A DNA stretch of 28,124 bases, taken from assembly GCA_938041635.1 (NCBI GenBank), contig CALIAD010000066.1, forward strand, positions 1-28,124. Direction: 5' to 3'. Source of the DNA: an uncultured Atopobium sp. (GTDB lineage: Bacteria; Actinomycetota; Coriobacteriia; Coriobacteriales; Atopobiaceae). The position numbers were made by a program, and so were the translations under genes. The notes below the pieces were generated by a model that saw only the letters and a program-made list of their open reading frames with translations, did no database searches and was not told the origin of the DNA. Positions 16,213-24,439 of the stretch are shown in pieces. How positions within the stretch are numbered: position 1 is the first letter of the stretch; each line of letters opens with the position of its first letter.

Positions 16213-16857
16213 TTACTTAGTGCCGTAAATACGGTCGCCCGCGTCGCCAAGGCCTGGGAGAATGTAAGCATTTGGGCTCAGCTGACGGTCAACGGTGCAC
16301 GTATAGAGGCGTACCTCTGGGTCAAAGTCCAGAGTTGCCTTGACGCCCTCAGGGCAAGAAACAATGGTCAAGCAACGAATATCCTTGACGCCAGCCTCAC
16401 GCAGGAACTGAATAGCAGCAGTTAGAGAGCCGCCGGTTGCTAGCATTGGGTCAACAACCAGGCAGGTACGGTTCTCAATGTCTGCAGGGAACTTGCAGTA
16501 ATACTGGTGAGGAAGATGGGTCTCTGGATCACGGTACATACCAACATGGCCAACGCGAGCAGATGGAACCAGCTCAAGAATGCCGTCAACCATACCAAGG
16601 CCAGCACGAAGAATTGGAATAATAGCAACCTTCTTACCAGCAATACGCTTAGCAGTCATGGTCTCAAGAGGAGTCTCTACCTCGACGTCCTCAAGTGGGA
16701 AGTCGCGCATGGCCTCATAGCTCTCAAGAATTGCAAGCTCGTTGACAAGCTCACGGAACTGCTTAGTGGTGGTTGTCTTGTCACGAAGAATGTGAAGCTT
16801 GTGCTGAACTAGTGGGTGGTCAACAACCGTAAGTCTGGACTCATCGTAATCTGCCAT
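16213..16857 (-). CDS. upp: uracil phosphoribosyltransferase
   Basis: Salvages uracil with PRPP to make UMP. The 214-residue protein has the family length and signatures: LVQHKLHILRDKTTTTKQFRELVNELAILESYEA at the N terminus, IPILRAGLGMVDG, the PRPP-binding loop VVDPMLATGGSL, and the uracil-binding end YILPGLGDAGDRIYGTK. The start ATG has GGAGGGAGC just upstream. The gene follows rpiB by 122 bases and is followed by a strong terminator. That spacer could hold its own promoter; none is clear. Confidence 0.98.
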   Translation of the reverse strand: MADYDESRLTVVDHPLVQHKLHILRDKTTTTKQFRELVNELAILESYEAMRDFPLEDVEVETPLETMTAKRIAGKKVAIIPILRAGLGMVDGILELVPSARVGHVGMYRDPETHLPHQYYCKFPADIENRTCLVVDPMLATGGSLTAAIQFLREAGVKDIRCLTIVSCPEGVKATLDFDPEVRLYTCTVDRQLSPNAYILPGLGDAGDRIYGTK

Positions 16858-16979
16858 AATGCTCCCTCCAAGAGCTTGACCTGCGTTTTATTTGAATGTC
16901 TGCAACTTTATCCTAGACAGTACATTCCGTGCAGGTTTGTGTATGTATTGCTTAGATGCACCGTTTATGTGCTGTTTAC

Positions 16980-17444
16980 TTACTCAGCGTCAACACCCTT
17001 AAAGTTAGGGTCATCTTCACGCATGATCTTCTCGACACGTCCTGTATGACGGCCACCTGCAAACTCGGTGCTTAGGAAGGTATCCACAATAGCCTCGTTA
17101 ACAGCAAGATCAGTGAATCGACCAGAAAGGCCAATGACATTTGCGTTATTGTGCTCACGAGCAAGCTCTGCAAACTGAACAGTCTGAACAGGAGTAGCGC
17201 GAATACCAGGGACTTTATCAGCAGTCATAGCAATACCAATGCCGGTACCGCAAATCAAAACGCCGCGATCTGCTTTGCCTGCTGCAACTGCACGAGCAAC
17301 CTTATCTGCAAAATCAGGGTAATCAACACGGTCGTCATTTGCTGGTCCAAAGTCCAAAACCTCATGACCAAGCGACTTGATGTGCTCAACGATAGGATCT
17401 TTCTGGATAAAGCCAGCGTGATCGGAACCAACTGCAATACGCAT
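16980..17444 (-). CDS. rpiB: ribose-5-phosphate isomerase B
   Basis: Interconverts ribose-5-phosphate and ribulose-5-phosphate in the pentose phosphate pathway. The ATG at 17444 gives MRIAVGSDHAGF, the exact family opening, with GAGGAGG six bases upstream; longer in-frame starts translate a cysteine-rich leader and are rejected. The 154-residue protein has D8/H9 in GSDHAG, DYPDFA, the catalytic-type CGTGIGIAMTADKVPGIRA with C65 and T67, and HNNANVIGLSGR. Single-copy RpiB is favoured over the LacA/LacB galactose isomerases because no lac genes are nearby, but the families are close. Confidence 0.92.
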   Translation of the reverse strand: MRIAVGSDHAGFIQKDPIVEHIKSLGHEVLDFGPANDDRVDYPDFADKVARAVAAGKADRGVLICGTGIGIAMTADKVPGIRATPVQTVQFAELAREHNNANVIGLSGRFTDLAVNEAIVDTFLSTEFAGGRHTGRVEKIMREDDPNFKGVDAE

Positions 17445-17537
17445 ACGTATCCTCCTCAGAAAATTCACTCCTATAGAGAGTACCGCATGCAGGCAAAAGC
17501 TGCAGCCAAAACACATAAAAGGGATAGGATTTTTTAT

Positions 17538-18185
17538 CTATTTTGCAAATCCCGCAGTGGCGAGAATATCCTCGGTTGCGATGGCGCCTTCGCGCAAAAT
17601 GCGCGGCTCATCACCTGTACAGTCGACAATGGTAGACGCAATAGCAAGAGGTGCTGGACCTCCATCAAGCGTCAGATCCGCTTGCTCGACAAGGCCCGCC
17701 TCAAGGCCACATCCATCAACTGCAGAAGGAGCTCCATGCGTATTTGCACTGGTAGTTGCCAGAGGAGATCCAAGCTGCTCAGCAATCTGGCACACGAGCG
17801 GCGAGTTGGGCATGCGAAGCGCAATGGTCCTGTTATCTGGTAAGACGTATTCATCGGGAACGTTCTCTGATGCGGTAACCACCAGCGTAAGAGCTCCTGG
17901 CCAATAGGCTTCTACCAGCTTATTTGCCCAGTCGTGTGTAATGTACGCATACTTCTGCAGGTCAAATTTACTGCCCACAAGCCAGGGAAGCGTCTGCGTT
18001 GAAGGACGCTGTTTAATCTCAAAGATACGCTTATGACCTGGGTTTTGAGGAGTTGCAGCAGCGCCAATTCCATAGACAGAATCGGTGGGCATAATAAGCA
18101 CGCCTCCACGACGCGCCACCTCAACAGCTAAAGAAACTACAGATGCATCCGGATTCATCTGATCAACTTTGATGTACTCTCCCAT
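17538..18185 (-). CDS. tsaC: threonylcarbamoyl-AMP synthase (TsaC/Sua5 family)
   Basis: Makes threonylcarbamoyl-AMP for the t6A37 modification of ANN-decoding tRNAs. The 215-residue single-domain protein has GGVLIMPTDSVYGIGAAA, KRIFEIKQRP, YWPGALTLVV, TIALRMPNSP and PLATTSANTHGAPSA, the nucleotide- and threonine-binding motifs of the YrdC fold. The ATG has GAGGG just upstream. It follows prmC after a 108-base spacer containing a 17-bp tandem repeat. The order prfA-prmC-tsaC is a common bacterial arrangement. The length matches TsaC and lacks the extra C-terminal Sua5 domain. Confidence 0.94.
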   Translation of the reverse strand: MGEYIKVDQMNPDASVVSLAVEVARRGGVLIMPTDSVYGIGAAATPQNPGHKRIFEIKQRPSTQTLPWLVGSKFDLQKYAYITHDWANKLVEAYWPGALTLVVTASENVPDEYVLPDNRTIALRMPNSPLVCQIAEQLGSPLATTSANTHGAPSAVDGCGLEAGLVEQADLTLDGGPAPLAIASTIVDCTGDEPRILREGAIATEDILATAGFAK

Positions 18186-18200
18186 AAACCCTCAACTCTT

Positions 18201-18251
18201 TGTTGTGTGCTGCGCGATGTTGTGTGCTGCGCGATGTTGTCTGATGCGCAG
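18201..18251. repeat. 17-bp tandem repeat, two perfect and one degenerate copy
   Basis: TGTTGTGTGCTGCGCGA occurs at 18201-18217 and, identical, at 18218-18234. A third, diverged copy (TGTTGTCTGATGCGCAG) follows at 18235-18251. It fills about half of the spacer between the prmC stop (18294) and the tsaC start (18185). The unit is not a multiple of three and no coding frame runs through it. Slippage polymorphism between strains would be expected. Confidence 0.9.
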
Positions 18252-18293
18252 TGATACGCGTTGCACAGGTTTTCTCGCCAAGCTTCTGAAGTG

Positions 18294-19187
18294 CTACTTT
18301 GCTAGACGCGCCACAAGAATGCGCGGTCTGTGCGTCAAATCCTCTTTGACCTCAACGGACTCCCACACTCCCTGCTGTTCAGCAAGATGCGCCGCCTTAT
18401 CCAGGTGTCCCTCGTAAAGCTCAACACAGAGCATTCCTCCAGGTAGAAGCATACGAGGAGCCGCCTCAAGCAACCTCCTGTAGACGTCCAAGCCGTCCTC
18501 TCCCCCGTCAAGCGCCAGCTCAGGCTCAAAGCCTTTGACCTCGGCAGGAACTTCCTGCTCAAGCACGCTTGTAGGAATGTAAGGCGGATTAGACACCAAT
18601 ACCGAGAAGGACTGTGCAAGCTCAGCGGGTACACCTTCTACCAGGTCGCATTCAATGAGCTCCACGCGCTCCTGGAGGTCCAGGGCATCTCTGTTACGAG
18701 TTGCCAGCGCAATCGCCTTAGGAGAAAGGTCTGTGGCGTAGACGCGCGTCTGTGGGCGCTCAGTGGCAATGGAGAGCGATATGCAGCCCGTTCCAACGCC
18801 AACCTCAAGTACGCACACTTCTCCGTCGACGTTTGGAGTTGCTGCATCAACGCCTTCGAGCGCAACGTCTACCAGCACTTCTGTCTCTGGTCGTGGGATA
18901 AGCACGCCTGGCTCACACGTAAGCACCAGGTGCCTAAAGGGCATCTCGCCCGTCACGTACTGAAGCGGCTCGCCATCTGCACGGCGCTTAATAGCCTCAC
19001 GCATGCGAGCGCGCTCATCCGCAGAAAGCGGCTTGTCAAAGTTGGTGTAGAGCTGAACGCGAGAAAGGCCTGTCACTGCGGACAGAAGCCATTCTGCAGA
19101 AAGACGTGGATGCTCATCACCCTTCTTTTCCAGGTGCTGAGTAGTCCACGTCAAAATTTTCTGGATTGTCCAAACTTCATCTGTCAT
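18294..19187 (-). CDS. prmC: peptide chain release factor glutamine methyltransferase
   Basis: Methylates the glutamine of the GGQ motif in release factors. The 297-residue protein has the N-terminal helical domain ending in GEPLQYVTGEMPFRHL, PGVLIPRPETEVLV, the SAM-binding VLEVGVGTGCISLSIA and the catalytic NPPYIP that grips the substrate glutamine. It lies 12 bases after prfA, whose product is its substrate, so co-expression makes sense. The ATG at 19187 has a modest AAGGTG ribosome binding site. Confidence 0.96.
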   Translation of the reverse strand: MTDEVWTIQKILTWTTQHLEKKGDEHPRLSAEWLLSAVTGLSRVQLYTNFDKPLSADERARMREAIKRRADGEPLQYVTGEMPFRHLVLTCEPGVLIPRPETEVLVDVALEGVDAATPNVDGEVCVLEVGVGTGCISLSIATERPQTRVYATDLSPKAIALATRNRDALDLQERVELIECDLVEGVPAELAQSFSVLVSNPPYIPTSVLEQEVPAEVKGFEPELALDGGEDGLDVYRRLLEAAPRMLLPGGMLCVELYEGHLDKAAHLAEQQGVWESVEVKEDLTHRPRILVARLAK

Positions 19188-19199
19188 GAAGTTTGCACC

Positions 19200-20267
19200 T
19201 TAGACAGCCTGAGCGAGTTTCTCGGCACGCTCTGCTGCAGCAAGAGCCTCAATGACGGATGGCAGCGTATCGCCAAGAAGAACGCCGTTGTAGGTGCCGT
19301 TGAAGCCAACACGGTGGTCGGTTACGCGGTCCTGTGGCTGGTTGTACGTGCGGATCTTCTCGGAACGTGCGCCATGACCAATCTGGGAAAGACGCTCTGC
19401 ACCCTGCTCAGCCTGCTGACGCTCAAGCTCCATCTCGTAAAGACGGGCACGAAGCATCTGCATGCAGACCTCGCGGTTCTGAATCTGAGAACGCTGGTCC
19501 TGAGACTGAACAACGGTATTTGTTGGCAGGTGAGTAATACGAACTGCGGAATACGTGGTGTTAACACACTGACCGCCAGGTCCGGATGCGCAGTAGGTAT
19601 CAATACGCAGGTCCTCCTGGTTGATCTGAATATCAATCTCGTCAGCCTCTGGGAGAACTGCAACGGTTGCGGTTGAGGTCTGGATACGGCCCTGAGACTC
19701 AGTCTTAGGAACGCGCTGAACACGGTGAACACCGGATTCATACTTCATAACTGAATAGACTTTATCGCCTGTGACCTTGAACTCAATAGTCTTAAAGCCG
19801 CCTGCCTCAGAAGGTGAGCTGGACAGAACCTCTGTCTTCCAACCACGAGCCTCGGCAAAGCGCTCATACATCTTGAAGAGGTCGCCTGCAAAGATTGCTG
19901 CCTCGTCGCCGCCAACACCAGCGCGAATCTCAACGATAGTGTCCTTCTCGTCATTTGGATCGCCTGGGATCAGCATGACCTTGATCTCATCCTCAAGCTG
20001 AGGAAGCATCTCTTCATTAGCAGCAATATCTTCCTGCAACATCTCTTTTTCTTCTGGATCAGAAGTGGCGTTGAGAAGCTCTTTTGCAGCCTCAATGTCA
20101 TCGAGGGCAGTGATGTACTTATTGGCGTGAGCAACCAAGTCCGCCTGATTAGAGTGCTCTTTTGCTACGCGAGCATACTCTTTTGGATCAGAGACAACGG
20201 CTGGGTCTGCAAGCTTTTGCTCAAGCTCAGCATAGGCCTCAACGATTTTTTCTAGCTTGTCACGCAT
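19200..20267 (-). CDS. prfA: peptide chain release factor 1 (RF1), unusual residues
   Basis: Reads UAA and UAG stop codons and triggers peptide release. The ATG at 20267 (MRDKLEKIVEAY, 355 residues, standard length) has AGGAGCAGGA directly upstream; a longer frame adds 22 atypical residues. The stop-recognition tripeptide is PKT at 187-189, fitting the PxT of RF1. The catalytic GGQ is at 231-233. Two normally conserved histidines are changed: GRIHTS reads GRIQTS (Q196) and GGQH reads GGQC (C234); NTTDSAV reads NTTYSAV. The factor must still be active, because genes in this window end in TAG. It heads the prmC-tsaC-rpiB-upp run. Confidence 0.96.
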   Translation of the reverse strand: MRDKLEKIVEAYAELEQKLADPAVVSDPKEYARVAKEHSNQADLVAHANKYITALDDIEAAKELLNATSDPEEKEMLQEDIAANEEMLPQLEDEIKVMLIPGDPNDEKDTIVEIRAGVGGDEAAIFAGDLFKMYERFAEARGWKTEVLSSSPSEAGGFKTIEFKVTGDKVYSVMKYESGVHRVQRVPKTESQGRIQTSTATVAVLPEADEIDIQINQEDLRIDTYCASGPGGQCVNTTYSAVRITHLPTNTVVQSQDQRSQIQNREVCMQMLRARLYEMELERQQAEQGAERLSQIGHGARSEKIRTYNQPQDRVTDHRVGFNGTYNGVLLGDTLPSVIEALAAAERAEKLAQAV

Positions 20268-20483
20268 TCCTGCTCCTAAGATAAGTGCCTCGTGCGCGCT
20301 TGGCGCTTCTGCCAACTGGCAAAAATTGCACACAAGCTGCTTGCGAAGTGAGATTTCAACTAAAGAAGTGTACCACCACTAGGCGGTTTTTAAACCGATA
20401 CCTCCCTATCTGCACAGGATGAGGGTACACAAGTTACATAATTGTGAGAAAATTACAGCAGGTTCATACGGTAATGAGGCGCT
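20268..20483. promoter_or_regulatory. divergent intergenic region between prfA and the membrane-protein gene
   Basis: A 216-base gap with outward genes on both sides. It contains a perfect 14-bp dyad CGGTTT-TT-AAACCG at 20384-20397. On the plus strand, GAGG precedes the 20484 ATG at short spacing, and CATAAT near 20436-20441 is a possible -10 with no good -35. No RNA gene or small coding frame is recognised. Confidence 0.4.
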
Positions 20484-22214
20484 ATGACTTCTAAGAACAA
20501 AACTTCACAACCAGATAACACGCCTGCTGCAGAGGACACCTCTTCTGATCAGAAGACTCTTGATGCCCAGGCTGCTGAGGCAGTTGACACCGCTGGCGAG
20601 AAGACCGACGAGCTTGAAGAAGTCACCGACCCTATTGCTGCCGATATGGCCGCTGCTGATGAAGACTACATCATGGAAGTTGTCAGCCCCATCTTTCCTG
20701 GTCTAGATGAAGATGATGAAGAGAATGAGGCTAACCCTACTTCAGATGAAAGCTCTCCTGAAAACGACTCAGATAACACAACTGACCTGGAGAAAATCGT
20801 AAACGATGCAGCTCTAACGCAAGATCTTTCTGCTGTAGAAGCTCGCCTCAAAGAGCTTGAAGAGAGCGCTCACGAACATGCAGAGGCTGAAGCTACTGAA
20901 GCTTCTGTCAAAAATGCTGCTGACGCGAGTAATGCAACCTCTGACGATGATGCAACCTCTATAAAAGATGTTGCTGATACGTTCTCAAGCTATCTTCGCA
21001 GTAAGCGTCGTGCGCTTTTTAGGTTTGTACGCCGCTACAGCTTGCTTTCTGGCATTCTTGCACTCTTAAGTCTTGCCCTTTTATCTGCGGTTATCGTCTT
21101 CTTTATTCGCGTGAGCAATGTTCCTTCAACAGATACTGTTATCGCTGATGCTCGTACACGAGCCGAAGCTCCAGCTTGGACTCCGGGTGAGTATGACGCT
21201 GATGAGTCCTTACTCCTTACGGGCATTGAAGTTGTTTCTCGCACCAGAAGTACCACGGCAATCTCCAGCGATGCCGCTCAGTTTGGTGCCACCGGCTACG
21301 CCAACTCTGTCGTACGCCTTACCTACACGGGTAACGCAATTGCTGCCACAAAGATTTCCAAGTTAGGATACGCAAATACCCAGGGCTGGAACGCTATTGG
21401 TGATGAAGAGACCCAATCTGTCACCTACCAGGCAACTTCGGGTGTTTCCACAACAAAAGTCCTTGATGCCATCGGCGATGTACTAGCCAAGCTTGATGAA
21501 AAAAATCCAAACGAAGCTATTTCTTATAGCTCGCAGTTCTCTGGCGCAACGTTTACTGTTCTTGATGCAGGTTTTGATCGTGAACAGCAGACTTGCTGGG
21601 TAAGAATGTCAGGTGTTTCACCGACCTTCTATGGCTCGCTCACCTGCGATATTACGGCTTCATTTACGTTTGATGCCTCTACGGGCACCTGGTCGCTTGA
21701 CACAGTCAGCCCCTCGGCAGGACTTAAGTACGACTACAGCGGACTGGTGGGAACGTGGAAGGGCACTTTTGTTAGCTGTGAAGCCAGCAGCGGCAGTCCT
21801 TGTTATGCTGGCAGGACTAATCCTTTAACGTTAACCGTAACGTCTGCAGGTTTTTCTCGTGATCAGCTGGTACTTACAGGTACTGCAGAGGGTGTTGTCC
21901 ACAACCATGGAGCGCTTAACACCTCGTACCGTTGGTACCCGGGAGACACTGAGTTCAAGAACGCATCTGTCTCTCTGACTACTTCTGGAACCATCGGAGA
22001 TCAAATCCAGGTTTCTGGAACGGTTGATGTAACCAATGCAAGCCTGGACGCTCATTCTGCTTCTAGCACGTCCCTCAGCACAGCTCAAAAACCACAGTTG
22101 AAAGTCACTTTTGATATTGCTGATAACAGCGTGGTAGCTCAGCTTATTTCCACCCACACGGAAAACGGTCAGACCGTCACCTTTACTGATACCTACCAAC
22201 TCTCCAAAGAGTAA
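20484..22214 (+). CDS. hypothetical single-pass membrane protein with acidic cytoplasmic domain
   Basis: I do not recognise this 576-residue protein. Residues 1-165 are low-complexity, Asp/Glu/Ala/Ser/Thr-rich and probably disordered. A basic patch (LRSKRRALFRFVRRYS, about 171-186) precedes one membrane helix at about 187-209, so the acidic part should be cytoplasmic and the C-terminal ~365 residues extracellular. The outer part is Thr/Ser/Gly-rich and predicted beta-rich, with four Cys (QTCWVRM, LTCDIT, VSCEASSGSPCYAG) that could form disulfides, and a lipocalin-like GLVGTWKGTF stretch. It is monocistronic: plus strand between divergent prfA and a bidirectional terminator. A cell-envelope role is inferred from topology only. 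Confidence 0.85.
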   Translation: MTSKNKTSQPDNTPAAEDTSSDQKTLDAQAAEAVDTAGEKTDELEEVTDPIAADMAAADEDYIMEVVSPIFPGLDEDDEENEANPTSDESSPENDSDNTTDLEKIVNDAALTQDLSAVEARLKELEESAHEHAEAEATEASVKNAADASNATSDDDATSIKDVADTFSSYLRSKRRALFRFVRRYSLLSGILALLSLALLSAVIVFFIRVSNVPSTDTVIADARTRAEAPAWTPGEYDADESLLLTGIEVVSRTRSTTAISSDAAQFGATGYANSVVRLTYTGNAIAATKISKLGYANTQGWNAIGDEETQSVTYQATSGVSTTKVLDAIGDVLAKLDEKNPNEAISYSSQFSGATFTVLDAGFDREQQTCWVRMSGVSPTFYGSLTCDITASFTFDASTGTWSLDTVSPSAGLKYDYSGLVGTWKGTFVSCEASSGSPCYAGRTNPLTLTVTSAGFSRDQLVLTGTAEGVVHNHGALNTSYRWYPGDTEFKNASVSLTTSGTIGDQIQVSGTVDVTNASLDAHSASSTSLSTAQKPQLKVTFDIADNSVVAQLISTHTENGQTVTFTDTYQLSKE

Positions 22215-22218
22215 AAAT

Positions 22219-22252
22219 AATCCCGTCAGGCCGAGTCTTTCCTGACGGGATT
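22219..22252. terminator. bidirectional Rho-independent terminator
   Basis: A perfect 12-bp inverted repeat AATCCCGTCAGG/CCTGACGGGATT around a 10-nt loop. T-rich flanks lie on both sides: TTTCTATC on the plus strand, and TATTTTTAC on the minus strand. It lies between the convergent membrane-protein gene and dedA and can serve both. Confidence 0.92.
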
Positions 22253-22286
22253 TCTATCATCAAATTACGAGAAGTACAAAGGCTTG

Positions 22287-22976
22287 TTACTGCACCTTAT
22301 CTTCTTCCTTATCTGTGGCTTCTTCGTCGTTCTTCTCGCCCTTATGCATGCGTCCACGAACAATTCCCACAATTGTAGGGATGATCGAGACCGCAACAAT
22401 TCCTACAATCAGCAGCTCAAAGTGCTCCTGAACTACAGGGATACCGCCAAAGAAATAGCCGAGCAGTACAAACATCGTGGACCAGGTTAGGCCGCCCAGA
22501 ATGTTATAGATACCAAAGTTGCGCCAGTGCATACCGCCCATACCCGCAATAAAAGGCACGAACGTGCGGATAAAGGGGAAGAAGCGCCCTAAGAAAATTG
22601 CCAGATGACCATGCTTGTCCAAAAACTTCTGAGTCTTCTCAAGATGCTCTGGGGTAAGTGCTTTGACCTTTCCAGAAGCAATAATTTTTTGACCAAAGAA
22701 ATGGCCAATCATAAAGTTCATCTGATCGCCGAGAATTGCGGCAGCCCACGTAATAACAAGCAGCAAAACAATATTAAAACCGCCATTGTGGGCAAAAAAT
22801 CCTGCTGCAAAAAGCAGAGAATCACCTGGTAAAAATGGGAAAAAGACTACGCCAGTCTCAATAAAAACAATCAGAAAAACAAAGCCGTACGCAGCAAGAG
22901 GGCCTGTGGCAATCATTGAAGCAATAAATGCACGAGGATCTCTAAGCAGCTCAATGATGTAGTTTACAAAACCCAT
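22287..22976 (-). CDS. DedA-family membrane protein
   Basis: A 229-residue polytopic membrane protein of the DedA/SNARE-associated superfamily. Some members flip undecaprenyl phosphate back across the membrane for cell-wall recycling. The family motifs are FFPFLPGDSLLFAAGFFA and the amphipathic GRFFPFIRTFVPFIAGMGGM with its conserved arginines and prolines. The C-terminal tail is highly charged (MHKGEKNDEEATDKEEDKVQ). The start ATG has only a weak ribosome binding site (TTGGA). It lies 56 bases downstream of the SRP RNA gene on the same strand. A TATAGT box is visible in that gap. Exact lipid substrate unproven. Confidence 0.93.
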   Translation of the reverse strand: MGFVNYIIELLRDPRAFIASMIATGPLAAYGFVFLIVFIETGVVFFPFLPGDSLLFAAGFFAHNGGFNIVLLLVITWAAAILGDQMNFMIGHFFGQKIIASGKVKALTPEHLEKTQKFLDKHGHLAIFLGRFFPFIRTFVPFIAGMGGMHWRNFGIYNILGGLTWSTMFVLLGYFFGGIPVVQEHFELLIVGIVAVSIIPTIVGIVRGRMHKGEKNDEEATDKEEDKVQ

Positions 22977-23032
22977 CGAAGTCCAATCGTCGTGACAAAT
23001 GTCGCGGCAAACACACTATACGCCTAAGAAAA

Positions 23033-23137
23033 GCGCATTGAGTGGGAACGGATGCCCGCGAGTGACCCCTTATGGCTGCTGTCTCCCGACCCTGACCAGG
23101 TTCGAGGTGTCACGTCATCCGCACCCGCTCAATGCGC
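23033..23137 (-). ncRNA. ffs: signal recognition particle RNA (4.5S-like, small bacterial type)
   Basis: The minus strand reads as a long hairpin. The ends GCGCATTGAG and CTCAATGCGC pair perfectly over 10 bp, and GCGGAT pairs near ATCCGT. The apical loop region GTCAGGGTCGGGAGACAGCAGCC matches the conserved SRP RNA helix 8 core (GTCAGG...GGA...AGCAGCC) that binds Ffh. Total length of about 105 nt fits the small bacterial type without an Alu domain. TTTTCTTAGG directly follows the 3' end and can terminate it. The exact 5' end is uncertain by a few bases. Confidence 0.93.
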
Positions 23138-23187
23138 TGTAGATACTCTACCCTATTAGAGAAATCTTTGCACAGATCGTATCGCTT

Positions 23188-23526
23188 CTATGCATTTTTT
23201 GACGAATTTTTTTCAATTGCTTTGATGATCTTCTCGACGTTCTTTTTTCCTCTTGAGATACCTACATGCAAAATTCCAGCTATAGGTACAGATATGACGA
23301 GAAGAACTATGCCGCCCATGAGCACAGCCATTGCCATAGAACTTGTAGAGAGACTCCCGTACACGCTGAGATATATAAGCCATGCTCCAATTGCGATGCC
23401 AGAATAAGCAGCTCTTCTATAAACGCTTAGTGTTCCAAGGGCTTTTGTCTGCATACGAGCCTCGACAACCAAAGGGTTATCCTCGTGTGAATGAGAAGCT
23501 GCTCCTACATAGTTTTTCTTGCTCAT
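23188..23526 (-). CDS. small two-helix membrane protein of unknown function
   Basis: A 112-residue protein starting MSKKNYVGAASHSHEDNP; the ATG at 23526 is preferred over a TTG four codons upstream that lies in the tail of the upstream terminator. Two hydrophobic segments are seen at about 43-60 and 66-92, followed by a lysine-rich C terminus (RGKKNVEKIIKAIEKNSSKN). Both ends are probably cytoplasmic. The ribosome binding site is weak (GAGAG). It lies between the PTS terminator and the SRP RNA gene on the same strand. No family recognised. Confidence 0.7.
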   Translation of the reverse strand: MSKKNYVGAASHSHEDNPLVVEARMQTKALGTLSVYRRAAYSGIAIGAWLIYLSVYGSLSTSSMAMAVLMGGIVLLVISVPIAGILHVGISRGKKNVEKIIKAIEKNSSKNA

Positions 23527-23542
23527 AAAAACTCTCAATCAA

Positions 23543-23572
23543 AAGTGGCATCGCCGTATGACGATGCCACTT
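23543..23572 (-). terminator. Rho-independent terminator of the PTS operon
   Basis: A perfect 11-bp inverted repeat AAGTGGCATCG/CGATGCCACTT with an 8-nt loop. On the minus strand it is followed by TTGATTG after the closing T-run. It lies 46 bases past the IID stop and just before the small membrane-protein gene. Confidence 0.88.
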
Positions 23573-23618
23573 TATTACGTTTGTCTTTTCTGCGCCAGAC
23601 AGGATTTTGCGCAAAAAA

Positions 23619-24437
23619 TTAGTAAGACAGACCTGGGTTGAAGACGCCAATAACAACGCCAACAAGTGCTACAACAACAAGAATAAGCATAACAACTGTT
23701 GGGCTGAGCTTCTTCTTAGTCATCAACCACCAGCAAAGGTATACAAACAGAAGGTTCAATACCTTAGGGAAGATGCCATTAAGTGTTGTCTGAATGTCAA
23801 CACCAGCAATATTCAGAGAAGTTGTGACGTTAATCCATGTAGCAGCAACAGAGCCAATGACCATAGTACCAATCATAACAATGGAGCTACGGAGAGCCTC
23901 GGACTCAGGACCAACAAGTGCTTCAACAGCAGAAGAGCCCAGACTATAGCCCTGATCGTAAGCAAACTTCATGCCGAAGTACATAATGAGGTTCCAGACC
24001 ACAACATAGAACAGTGGACCAAGAACGGAACCGCCCTTAGAAAGGCCAAGTGCAATTCCAAGAAGAATTGGAATAAAGGTACCAACGATAATGGAGTCAC
24101 CAAGACCAGCAAGAGGGCCCATAAGACCAGCGCGAAGACCGTTGATGGTCTCGTCGTCGATTGCTTCGCCGTTTGCACGAGCCTCTTCAAGAGAAGCGGT
24201 CAAGCCAACAACCATAGAACCAATCTGTGGCTCGGTATTAAAGAAGGTTGTATAGGTAGAAAGTGCCTCAACCTTTTGGTCATCAGTATCGTAAAGCTCG
24301 TCAACGATTGGAAGCATGGATGCAAGGTAACCAAATGTCTGCATGTGCTCCTGAGAGAAGCAGGTAAGATTGCCGTAAATCCAGCTCAAGAAAGACTTAT
24401 TGCGTGCTTTCTGAGAAATGGTTTTCTTTTCAGCCAT
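23619..24437 (-). CDS. PTS mannose/fructose/sorbose-family IID component
   Basis: Membrane subunit of a mannose-class PTS permease, working with IIC to take up and phosphorylate a sugar. The 272-residue protein has the IID signatures: KSFLSWIYGNLTCFSQEHMQTFGYLASMLPIVDELY, the long GLRAGLMGPLAGLGDSIIVGTFIPILLGIALGLSKGGS loop, and a hydrophobic C terminus. The ATG is two bases after the IIC stop, and its GAGGAGG sits inside the end of the IIC gene. It is the last gene of the IIA-IIB-IIC-IID operon. The sugar cannot be read from sequence; mannose, glucose, fructose or an amino sugar are possible. Confidence 0.94.
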   Translation of the reverse strand: MAEKKTISQKARNKSFLSWIYGNLTCFSQEHMQTFGYLASMLPIVDELYDTDDQKVEALSTYTTFFNTEPQIGSMVVGLTASLEEARANGEAIDDETINGLRAGLMGPLAGLGDSIIVGTFIPILLGIALGLSKGGSVLGPLFYVVVWNLIMYFGMKFAYDQGYSLGSSAVEALVGPESEALRSSIVMIGTMVIGSVAATWINVTTSLNIAGVDIQTTLNGIFPKVLNLLFVYLCWWLMTKKKLSPTVVMLILVVVALVGVVIGVFNPGLSY

Positions 24438-24439
24438 GA

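Noticed and set aside
16980..17444. LacA/LacB galactose-6-phosphate isomerase subunit
   Set aside because: Only one copy is present and the neighbours are housekeeping genes; RpiB is the simpler call.
18201..18251. CRISPR-like repeat
   Set aside because: Units are directly tandem without spacers, only 17 bp, and no cas genes are near.
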